This document shows positions 1 to 5,963 of a stretch of DNA of 7,524 nt, in pieces. The DNA comes from Desulfobacteraceae bacterium. Its GTDB lineage: Bacteria; Desulfobacterota; Syntrophobacteria; BM002. The DNA lies in contig PPDG01000605.1 in assembly GCA_002899795.1 (NCBI GenBank), positions 1-7,524 on the forward strand, in the 5' to 3' direction. The notes beneath the pieces are model-generated. The model was not told the DNA's origin and made no database searches. It worked only from the letters and a program-made list of their open reading frames with translations. The position numbers and the translations under genes are program-made. Positions within the stretch are counted from its first letter, which is position 1. Each line of letters opens with the position of its first letter.

Positions 1-182
1 GTTTTTCCGGTACCGACCTCACCAAGCAACAGCATAAGGCCGCACCGGTCATGAATACCCTGGCTCAACGTAACTAAACCCTGCCGGTGGTCAGCCGAAA
101 AATAGAAAAACAGTGGGTCAGGGGTATTCCCAAATGGCTTGCATTTCAGACCGAAGCGATCCCGGTACACGGTATCCCCCAT
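1..182 (-). CDS. Partial ExeA/GspA-type AAA+ ATPase (N-terminus only)
   Basis: This is the first ~60 codons of an ATPase that runs off the low-coordinate edge, too short to stand out in an ORF scan. From the GTG at 170 it reads M-Y-R-D-R-F-G-L-K-C-K-P-F, then N-T-P-D-P, and reaches the Walker A motif GEVGTGKT exactly at the edge. The pattern MY..FFGL..KPF...TPDP followed about 30 residues later by GEVGTGKT is characteristic of the ExeA/GspA family, inner-membrane AAA+ proteins that with GspB help the secretin assemble through peptidoglycan. An in-frame TAG lies at 197-195. The start is either ATG at 182 or GTG at 170; GTG matches the family N-terminus and follows a GGGGGA stretch. Its place downstream of gspF on the same strand supports a T2SS role. 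The C-terminal half (transmembrane segment, possible peptidoglycan-binding domain) is not visible, so a more distant ExeA-like ATPase cannot be excluded. Confidence 0.85.
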   Translation of the reverse strand, partial: MGDTVYRDRFGLKCKPFGNTPDPLFFYFSADHRQGLVTLSQGIHDRCGLMLLLGEVGTGK

Positions 183-240
183 ACTTCCGAGCTTCTACTC
201 AAGTGAAGCCCAATCTTTAGTTAACCAGTTCTGAATTGAC

Positions 241-270
241 ATTATAAAATCCGAAATTCGAATATCTAAA
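241..270 (-). promoter_or_regulatory. Sigma-70-like promoter upstream of the ExeA-like gene
   Basis: On the minus strand a perfect TATAAT (246-241) lies 18 bases after TTTAGA (270-265), a 4/6 match to the -35 consensus. Transcription would start near 234, giving a leader of roughly 50-65 bases before the ExeA-like start. The boxes lie within and at the edge of an AT-rich inverted repeat, so the match may be a by-product of base composition. If functional, the ATPase gene would have its own promoter besides read-through from gspF. Confidence 0.4.
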
Positions 271-403
271 TCCGAAACAATTTTCAAATTCTCAAAATCC
301 AAATGACCAAAACTTAGACTGGATACTAAACCTACTGTTTCTAACATTGGTAAATTCGGATTTTGAATTTGTTTCGTGCTTCGTGCTTCGGATTTCGAAT
401 TTG
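247..403. repeat. AT-rich imperfect inverted repeat between gspF and the ExeA-like gene
   Basis: The left arm (about 247-303) and right arm (about 351-403) are inverted versions of each other. Shared blocks such as CGAAACAA, CAAATTC and CAAAATCC align after one gap of about nine bases, with a 47-base spacer between the arms. Within the arms, degenerate units of the type GAATTTCGGATTT and GTGCTTC recur. It could be a small non-autonomous (MITE-like) element or a degenerate simple repeat. No transposase or clear target duplication is visible. It occupies most of the 264-base gap between the two genes. Confidence 0.7.
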
Positions 404-446
404 TTTTCTCACTTGCCGCTTTACGCTCTCTGTGACTCAGAACCCG

Positions 447-1673
447 TTATCCCACAAGGTGGCTCATCTCAAAAATCGGCAGGAGCACAGCCAGAACCAC
501 ATAGCCCACAAAAAATGCAAGAACCAGGATCATCACCGGTCCCAGAAGTGAAGTCAAAGTGGTTACGCTACTTTCCACCTCACTGTCAAAAGTATCGGCG
601 ACCTTAAACAACATTCCTTCCAGATTACCACTCTGCTCCCCCACCGAAATCATCTGAATGACCACCGGCGGGAAAATTCCACCGCGGGCCAAAGGTGCCG
701 TTATGCTGGCCCCTTCGCTTATTTCCTGGCGCGCCTCCTCTATGGCTTGCCGCAGAATCACATTGTTTACCAGATTGCGCACTATTTCCATGGCGCTGAG
801 CAGGGGCACGCCATTATTGAGCAAAGTTCCGAGGGTCCTGGTAATCCGCGCCATCGCCACTTTTTCCACAATGGGGCCCACAATTGGCAAGCGTAGCAAG
901 AGCCGATGGTAACGACGACGCCCTGCATCAGTCTTGACATAATAACGACCTGCCAAAAAGGCAATGATGAGGACAAGTACCAGTGCCGGCCAGTACTTAT
1001 GAAAAAGCTCGCTCACTCCAATCAACACGGTGGTGGGCAGGGGTAGATCTTGCTTCATGTCCACGAAGATCTGGGTGACCTTGGGAATCACGTAGGCCAG
1101 CAGAAACACTACCACGCCCAAGCCAACAGTGAGCATCAAGATGGGATAGGCCAAGCTCGAGCGGACCTGTCTCTGCAAGGCCAACTGCTGCTCTCCGAAA
1201 TCAGCCAGTCTCTCCACCACCAACTCCAGAGTACCTGAAGTTTCCCCGGCGTGGATCATGGCAGTGTAGACTGAGGGAAACACCTTCGGGTGTTCCCGGA
1301 AGGCAGCTGCCAAACTCATCCCTTCTTTGACCCGCTCCCGTACCTGGGAAAGCACCCTGCGCAAGGGTGCTCGCCTCACCTGCTCGAGCACCCCGCTGAG
1401 GGCAGAGACAAGAGGTAATCCCGCCGACAAGAGGGTAGCCAATTGCCGCGTGGTGTTAACCAGCTCAGTTCTCCGCACCCGCTGCAGTGTGAACTGGAAC
1501 TGGAACCGACTAGGTGTGTCGCTGGTCTCGCCCGCCTGAGTTTCTTCCAGATGTGAGGGATAGATGCCGTCCGCCCGCAGCTTTTGTCGGGCCGTTCGTG
1601 AGCTGTCCGCATCAATAATTCCCTTGCGGCTCTTCCCAGCGCTATCTATGGCTACATACTCAAAGACCGGCAC
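447..1673 (-). CDS. gspF: Type II secretion system inner-membrane platform protein GspF
   Basis: GspF is the polytopic inner-membrane platform on which pseudopilins are added, coupled to the GspE ATPase. The 408 residues match the usual family length. The N-terminus, M-P-V-F-E-Y-V-A-I-D-S-A-G-K, is the typical GspF opening. Two T2SSF repeats follow: about residues 73-195 (with LATLLSAGLPL and the HAGETSGTLE signature) and about 275-398 (with LGTLLNNGVPLLSA and the VGEQSGNLEGML signature). Membrane helices lie near 173-196, 226-243 and 374-400. The start is a GTG at 1673-1671, chosen because it gives the family N-terminus and has AGGA eight bases upstream. It is separated from gspE by 259 bases of repeats, unusually far for a T2SS operon, but the same strand and order C-D-E-F support co-transcription. 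Identity is secure. Confidence 0.97.
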   Translation of the reverse strand: MPVFEYVAIDSAGKSRKGIIDADSSRTARQKLRADGIYPSHLEETQAGETSDTPSRFQFQFTLQRVRRTELVNTTRQLATLLSAGLPLVSALSGVLEQVRRAPLRRVLSQVRERVKEGMSLAAAFREHPKVFPSVYTAMIHAGETSGTLELVVERLADFGEQQLALQRQVRSSLAYPILMLTVGLGVVVFLLAYVIPKVTQIFVDMKQDLPLPTTVLIGVSELFHKYWPALVLVLIIAFLAGRYYVKTDAGRRRYHRLLLRLPIVGPIVEKVAMARITRTLGTLLNNGVPLLSAMEIVRNLVNNVILRQAIEEARQEISEGASITAPLARGGIFPPVVIQMISVGEQSGNLEGMLFKVADTFDSEVESSVTTLTSLLGPVMILVLAFFVGYVVLAVLLPIFEMSHLVG

Positions 1674-1714
1674 TTTATTATTCCTATCCCAAAATCGATC
1701 GCCCAGTACGCCAA

Positions 1715-1867
1715 GTCATTTTATTTTTCAGCTTTATTGTCATTTGGCTTCGCCGTCATTGAGTCATTTGGGCTTGCGCCCGTCATTAGCACGTTTTGAG
1801 CAATGACTATTAGTGACAGCGAAGCGTAATGACGGCCACGCTCAGTGGCCAAGTGACCATGAATGAC
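1715..1867. repeat. Palindromic array of GTCATT hexamers bracketing mini-hairpins
   Basis: Five GTCATT hexamers on the plus strand (starts 1715, 1739, 1755, 1763, 1782) are followed by five in the opposite orientation, AATGAC or AGTGAC (starts 1802, 1812, 1828, 1852, 1862). Three pairs are exactly mirror-placed around position 1786: 1715/1857, 1739/1833 and 1755/1817 each sum to 3572. Most hexamer pairs flank a small hairpin: GGC-TTC-GCC at 1746-1754, GGGC-TTGC-GCCC at 1770-1781, and GGCCAC-GCTCA-GTGGCC at 1834-1850. The 22-base arms 1739-1760 and 1812-1833 match at 18 positions. It resembles REP/BIME-type palindromic repeats but no known family is claimed. Confidence 0.8.
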
Positions 1868-1868
1868 A

Positions 1869-1928
1869 GCATAGCGCAAAAATCTTGTAATCAAATAACG
1901 CTTTGCGCTATGCACTATGCGCTATGCG
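1869..1928. repeat. Inverted and tandem GCATAGCGC repeat just after the gspE stop
   Basis: A perfect 12-bp inverted repeat, GCATAGCGCAAA at 1869-1880 and TTTGCGCTATGC at 1902-1913, encloses a 21-base loop. The right arm continues into three 7-bp tandem units (GCTATGC, ACTATGC, GCTATGC, 1907-1927), ending about four bases from the gspE stop codon. On the gspE transcript this folds into a stem. After the stem the minus strand runs into CTGTCATTCATG, with no T-run, so it is not an obvious terminator. It may protect the mRNA 3' end or simply be a mobile repeat. Confidence 0.75.
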
Positions 1929-1932
1929 TTAA

Positions 1933-3630
1933 CTAGATCTGCGTCACCCTCAGTACTTCACTAATTGTGGTCCTTCCCTCCGTTACCTTGTTGATTCCGT
2001 CTTCACGCAGGTTCGCCATTCCTTCGGCCCTGGCAACCTTGTTGATCTGGTTAGCATCTGATGTCTTGAGAACCAGTCCCTTTATTGCTTCGCTCAACAG
2101 CAAAAATTCATAGATCCCGGTTCTTCCTCGGTAGCCTGTTTCCAGACATTTTTCGCATCCATCTGCCCGAAAAATCGGCCCCGCCACCTCCCTGCTCGAG
2201 CGCAATTCAGCCCATTGAGCCTCTTCCGGTTCATACGCTTCTTTGCAATGCGGGCAGAGAAGGCGCACTAACCGTTGGGCAATAATCGCCTGCACCGCTG
2301 TGGAAACCAAAAAGGGTTCGATCCCCATGTCAGTGAGCCTGGTAACGGCGCTTGCCGAATCGTTGGTGTGCAGAGTTGAGAATACCAGGTGTCCTGTTAG
2401 TGCTGCATGAATGGCGATGTCGGCAGTCTCCCGATCTCGGATCTCACCAACCAGGATTACGTCTGGATCCTGGCGAACCATGGAGCGCAGTCCGCTGGCA
2501 AAGGTAAGATTGATCTTGGGGTTCACCTGCATCTGACCGATGCCGTCCAGCTGGTATTCGATTGGATCCTCAATGGTTAGAATGTTTTTGTCCGGAGAGT
2601 TTATAGAGCTAAGAGCTGCATACAGGGTTGTGGTCTTACCGCTTCCCGTAGGTCCAGTCACCAGGATGATTCCATGAGAAAGATGAAGCAGCCTTTTCAT
2701 CTCCGCCAGGGCCGCGGCTGTGAGACCGATCTCTTCCATGCTGAGAAGTTTGCCGCTTTTTTCCAGCAGCCTGAGCACAACTCGCTCGCCAAAAGCAGTG
2801 GGCAGACAAGAAACCCTTACGTCCACCAAACGCTCGCCGATCTTAACCTCCGTGCGGCCGTCTTGGGGTAGCCTTTTCTCGGCAATGTCCAGCCGGGCCA
2901 TTACTTTTATGCGCGAGACTATCGCCGCATGTAACCTTCGGGGCGGGCTAAGCACATTGTGTAGAACCCCGTCCAGACGGAAGCGCACTTGGAGGTGTTT
3001 CTGGTATGGTTCAATGTGGATGTCGCTGGCCTGGCTTTTAACCGCCTGGGAGAAAATGTGGTTCACCAGTTTGATAATGGGTGCCTCACTGGTCTCGTCC
3101 AGCAAATCCTCGCCCACTTCCAACTCGGTGAACAAATGTTGGCTGTCTGCCTCCTCACCCAGGTCCTGCATGAGCTGCTCGGCAGTGTCATTGGCTTGAC
3201 CGTAGGTACGATTGATGGCCGAGAGGATCTCCCGAGCTGGCACCAGCACCGGTCTGATCTCGTTTTGGCCGAAGAGGATGCGGAGATCGTCCAGAACCTC
3301 GAGGTCCAGGGGATCATTCACCGCAATCCGTAAAGTGCCATCCTCGGACTGGAAAGGAAAAATCTCGTGCTTTTTCAGGTACTGTATTGGCAGTTGTTCC
3401 ACCAGATCAAAACGGAGTTCCTTATCATCAATACTCTCCATCACCTCCAAGTCCAATTGGAGGGCGAGAGCATTCAGGAGCTCTTGCTCGGTAATCTTTT
3501 TTTGCTGAACAAGAACCTGCCCTAGTCTTTCGCCGTTTTCCGCCTGAGCTTCTAACCCTTCCTCTAAGGCCTCAGGACTGAGCCAGCCCTGTTCAACGAG
3601 CACATCGCCTATTCTGGGTAATACATTCAT
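1933..3630 (-). CDS. gspE: Type II secretion system ATPase GspE with MshEN c-di-GMP motifs
   Basis: GspE is the cytoplasmic hexameric ATPase that powers pseudopilus assembly through GspL and GspF. In 565 residues it shows two N-terminal MshEN motifs (6-29 and 35-58), the rest of the T2SSE N-terminal region to about 145, and the catalytic RecA-like half. That half has Walker A GPTGSGKT (326-333), Asp box TIEDPIEY (352-359), Walker B with VILVGEIRD (391-399) and His box GHLVFSTLHTND (413-424). A tetracysteine zinc motif follows (Cys459, 462, 492, 495). All catalytic elements are intact. The ATG at 3630 is chosen because it places the first MshEN motif right at the N-terminus; the ribosome-binding site is weak (GAG nine bases upstream). 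The zinc motif and the gspD/gspF neighbours favour GspE over PilB or MshE, although PilB-type ATPases share these domains. Confidence 0.98.
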   Translation of the reverse strand: MNVLPRIGDVLVEQGWLSPEALEEGLEAQAENGERLGQVLVQQKKITEQELLNALALQLDLEVMESIDDKELRFDLVEQLPIQYLKKHEIFPFQSEDGTLRIAVNDPLDLEVLDDLRILFGQNEIRPVLVPAREILSAINRTYGQANDTAEQLMQDLGEEADSQHLFTELEVGEDLLDETSEAPIIKLVNHIFSQAVKSQASDIHIEPYQKHLQVRFRLDGVLHNVLSPPRRLHAAIVSRIKVMARLDIAEKRLPQDGRTEVKIGERLVDVRVSCLPTAFGERVVLRLLEKSGKLLSMEEIGLTAAALAEMKRLLHLSHGIILVTGPTGSGKTTTLYAALSSINSPDKNILTIEDPIEYQLDGIGQMQVNPKINLTFASGLRSMVRQDPDVILVGEIRDRETADIAIHAALTGHLVFSTLHTNDSASAVTRLTDMGIEPFLVSTAVQAIIAQRLVRLLCPHCKEAYEPEEAQWAELRSSREVAGPIFRADGCEKCLETGYRGRTGIYEFLLLSEAIKGLVLKTSDANQINKVARAEGMANLREDGINKVTEGRTTISEVLRVTQI

Positions 3631-3641
3631 AATTCATTACT

Positions 3642-3657
3642 CATAGAGCATAGCGCC
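3642..3657. repeat. CATAGAG/CATAGCG repeat upstream of gspE
   Basis: Two 7-bp units, CATAGAG and CATAGCG, end in GCATAGCGC (3648-3656). This is the same core found after the gspE stop at 1869-1928, so gspE is bracketed by members of one short repeat family. The unit lies about 12 bases upstream of the gspE start and contributes the only GAG that could act as a weak ribosome-binding site. Confidence 0.55.
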
Positions 3658-3692
3658 TGGTTCACTCGAGGTTTGAGGTAAGAATTCATATG

Positions 3693-3710
3693 GGCAAAAT
3701 ATCTTTTGCC
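3693..3710. other. Perfect short stem-loop between gspD and gspE
   Basis: GGCAAAA (3693-3699) and TTTTGCC (3704-3710) form a perfect 7-bp stem with a four-base loop. On the transcript it is followed by CATATGAATTC, with no T-run, so it is not a standard terminator. It could be an RNA processing or stability element between gspD and gspE. The rest of this 196-base gap holds degenerate AGGTTGGAGG-like units and the repeats listed separately. Confidence 0.4.
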
Positions 3711-3790
3711 TCCAACCTAAAGCGAAGGGCAGCAAAAGTGACCTGAGCGCTCCTCTAACCTCCAACTTCTTGCCTATTTACTGCTGACCT

Positions 3791-3832
3791 CTTAGTTCTT
3801 GCTACTTACTCCCTAGTTCTTAGTGCTTACTT
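3791..3832. repeat. 21-bp tandem repeat overlapping the gspD stop codon
   Basis: Two 21-base units, 3791-3811 and 3812-3832, match at 16 positions. They share the cores TAGTTCTT and CTTACT (AAGAACTA and AGTAAG on the coding strand). The second unit covers the TAA stop of gspD (3829-3827), so the stop codon lies inside repeat sequence. Confidence 0.6.
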
Positions 3833-5899
3833 TTTTTTCTGGCTACCTTCCGCCTCTCCCGAGCCTGCTTGCCCTGAGCCTGCCTGCCCTGAGCCTGTCG
3901 AAGTGGTCGAAGGGGTCGCAGGGCCGCGTGCTGGTGAAGGCTCCTCTGGTTGCACATCCTGCTCCGTTGCGCCCCTTGTAAGCTCATCCATGTAACTGGA
4001 CTTCTGCCGGTAAATCTCTTCTGCCTCCTCAGGGGTGGCCACAATGTAAGGGGTTAGAAAGATGAGCAGATTGGTTCGAGTAGTGTTCCGAGTCTCAGAC
4101 TTGAACAGCCAGCCCACTATAGGAATATCACCAAGGCATGGCACTTTTGTAGACGAGACATCTACGTTGTCGCCCACCAGTCCGGCGATCACCACCGTCT
4201 GTCCGTCTCGCACTTGCACGTTGGTCTCGGCAGTTCGTTTGGTGGTGGTTGGTGCGAGCACAACTTGACTGGGACTCACTTGCGTTGTCTCGCTGACGAC
4301 ACGACTGATCTCTTCGAAGATTTTGAGCTTGACAAAACGTCTCTCATTAATCTGCGGCGTGACCTTGAGGGTAACACCCACATCCCTGTATTCGAGACTC
4401 TGAATGGCCCGGTCGGTTGTAGCCGTCCCTTCATCCACCCTGGTGGAAAAGGGGATATTTTCCGCCACCACAACGCTGGCCTCTTCATTGTCCAAAGTCA
4501 TAAGCTGGGGGGTGGAAATAATATTGAAGTTGTTGTCCGTCTGGGCAGCAGTTATGAGGGCCGCCAAATTGCTAAAAGTGATACCCCCTATGGTAGCGGG
4601 AAATGACACCACTCCCGCAGTGAGACCACTTGGAATGGCCAGCCTCCCGGCTTGATCCACAACAGACGTGCCACTAGTTCTGGATCCTCCAAAAACCACC
4701 CCATCATCGGCACCAAGAGGCAAACCCGTTTCGTCGGCCAAGGTCCAGTCGATCCCTAGCGACATTGTTAGGGTGGCCCTAACCTCCATGATGAGCGCCT
4801 CAACGTAAACCTGCTTCCTGGGGATGTCCAGCTTGAGAATAATGGGCTCCAGCACCTGAAATTCTTCTGGTTTGGCTGTGATCACCAGACTATTGGTGGC
4901 CTTGTCTGCGACTATCTTCACTTCGGTTGAAAGAACAGGCTGCTTCCCTTTGGGGTCCGCCTTGGCGGGCAACCCGGTGAGCACCTTGGCCAATTCTTCC
5001 GCCTGAGCGTTTGCCAGGTAGACAACCTGGATGTTTCCGGCCCCCTTGGGAGTGGGTTGATCCAAGGTTTTGATCAAGGTCTTGACCATCTGCGTGTTCT
5101 GGCGGTCGGCCAGGACGATGAGCATATTGATCCGCCCATAAGAGAGGATTCTGAGAGGAGGTTCGGCCCCTCTCCCCTTGACCTGTTTCAGTTTGGACTC
5201 CAGCAGCCTGGAGATCGTTTCGGCCAGTTTCTCGGCGCTGGCATATTCCAGAGATAGCACGCTAATAGTCGCCTCCTGGAATTCCACGTCAATCTCCTCA
5301 ACGATGCTGAGCAACCTCTGAATATTTGATTGAAAATCGGTGATGATCAGCGTATCCGTGGGATCGTAGGCGATTACCACTCCCTGTTTGGAAACCATTG
5401 GCGCCAACAGCTTCCTTACCTCCTGGGCGTTTGCATAGTGCAGCGGCATAATCTGGGTGATTATCCGATCGTCGGGGCGAGGCACAAAGCCTGGCGCTTT
5501 GCGGAGTTCCACACTCTTTTGTCTGGCCTCTACCGAGGGCACTACCTTGATCACCTTGCCAGCAGGCACGGTAGTAAAGCCGTGTACCTCCAGTACCGAC
5601 TCAAACACCATGTATGCCTCGTCCACGGAGATTTTGCTCGGAGAGAGAACCGTCACTTTACCTCGGACCTTATCGTCCACTACAAAATTCTTGCCGGTCA
5701 GCTCACTGATAAACTTAATGAACACCTTGATATCGACCTGGTCAAAATCCATACTGATAGTCTTTTTTGCCTGTCCCTTGGGGCCAGTCCGACTCTCGGT
5801 CTGAGCATGCCCCATGGCCGTGAGGCCGAGAAGCATCACAAGAGTTAATAACCACATGGATTTATGTAAGGTTTTTCTGGCCATGATCATTTGGCTCAT
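3827..5899 (-). CDS. gspD: Type II secretion system outer-membrane secretin GspD
   Basis: GspD forms the multimeric outer-membrane channel for folded exoproteins. The 690 residues start with a signal peptide (basic n-region M-A-R-K-T-L-H-K, hydrophobic core 16-28, likely cut after GHA, residue 32). Periplasmic domains follow: N0 about 48-120, N1 about 146-205, N2 about 210-282 and N3 about 288-360. The secretin core spans about 365-620 and contains the signature VPCLGDIPIVGWLF (586-599) and TNLLIFLTPYIV at its end. The tail (621-690) is low-complexity, with three GSGQA/GSGEA repeats and KKK. The start is uncertain: ATGs at 5899, 5890 and 5884 are in frame, the first two lie inside an AAATGAK repeat, and 5884 gives the most typical signal peptide. 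Gene order C-D-E-F fits a T2SS secretin rather than PilQ or a type III secretin. Confidence 0.97.
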   Translation of the reverse strand: MSQMIMARKTLHKSMWLLTLVMLLGLTAMGHAQTESRTGPKGQAKKTISMDFDQVDIKVFIKFISELTGKNFVVDDKVRGKVTVLSPSKISVDEAYMVFESVLEVHGFTTVPAGKVIKVVPSVEARQKSVELRKAPGFVPRPDDRIITQIMPLHYANAQEVRKLLAPMVSKQGVVIAYDPTDTLIITDFQSNIQRLLSIVEEIDVEFQEATISVLSLEYASAEKLAETISRLLESKLKQVKGRGAEPPLRILSYGRINMLIVLADRQNTQMVKTLIKTLDQPTPKGAGNIQVVYLANAQAEELAKVLTGLPAKADPKGKQPVLSTEVKIVADKATNSLVITAKPEEFQVLEPIILKLDIPRKQVYVEALIMEVRATLTMSLGIDWTLADETGLPLGADDGVVFGGSRTSGTSVVDQAGRLAIPSGLTAGVVSFPATIGGITFSNLAALITAAQTDNNFNIISTPQLMTLDNEEASVVVAENIPFSTRVDEGTATTDRAIQSLEYRDVGVTLKVTPQINERRFVKLKIFEEISRVVSETTQVSPSQVVLAPTTTKRTAETNVQVRDGQTVVIAGLVGDNVDVSSTKVPCLGDIPIVGWLFKSETRNTTRTNLLIFLTPYIVATPEEAEEIYRQKSSYMDELTRGATEQDVQPEEPSPARGPATPSTTSTGSGQAGSGQAGSGEAEGSQKKK
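3851..3915. repeat. 15-bp tandem repeat and TTCGAC-type repeat within the gspD 3' end
   Basis: Three 15-base units (3851-3865, 3866-3880, 3881-3895) encode GSGEA, GSGQA and GSGQA in the secretin tail. Directly before them on the coding strand, TTCGAC occurs twice, separated by CAC, and runs into AGGCTCAGGGC. The string TTCGACAGGCTCAGGGC resembles a short repeat seen between genes in many environmental bacterial genomes (recalled, not checked). The insertion is in frame and extends the protein's C-terminus. Confidence 0.7.
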
Positions 5900-5915
5900 T
5901 TCTCATTTATCATTT
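5886..5915. repeat. AAATGAK heptamer repeat at the gspD start
   Basis: On the coding strand four copies of AAATGAT or AAATGAG lie at 5915-5909, 5908-5902, 5901-5895 and 5892-5886. They contain the ATGs at 5899 and 5890 and so encode the first residues of the longest gspD reading. A strong GGAGG at 5943-5939 lies about 40 bases upstream of the first in-frame ATG, too far to serve it. Confidence 0.6.
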
Positions 5916-5963
5916 AGGATTTGTTACTCGTTTTCTTTCCTCCGGCTTTGAGCTTTAAGGCTA

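Noticed and set aside
1..78. Plus-strand frame reading FSGTDLTKQQHKAAPVM and ending at TAA, considered as the end of another gene
   Set aside because: The opposite strand gives a clear ExeA-type N-terminus with Walker A over the same bases, so the plus-strand reading is a shadow.
347..607. Plus-strand 86-codon open frame
   Set aside because: Its first part is the AT-rich inverted repeat and the rest is antisense to the gspF 3' end. There is no ribosome-binding site and no recognisable domain.
1715..1867. Possible CRISPR array
   Set aside because: Repeat units are only six bases, occur in both orientations and have spacers of variable short length. This is a palindromic repeat cluster, not a CRISPR.
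1721..1915. Minus-strand 64-codon open frame between gspE and gspF
   Set aside because: It consists almost entirely of the GTCATT array and the GCATAGCGC repeat, so its residues follow from repeat units rather than selection as a protein.
2720..3199. Plus-strand 159-codon open frame
   Set aside because: It lies entirely antisense to gspE, whose catalytic motifs are intact. It shows no domain and arises from the codon bias of the real gene.
5330..5848. Plus-strand 172-codon open frame
   Set aside because: It is antisense to the signal-peptide, N0 and N1 region of gspD, with no ribosome-binding site or family pattern.
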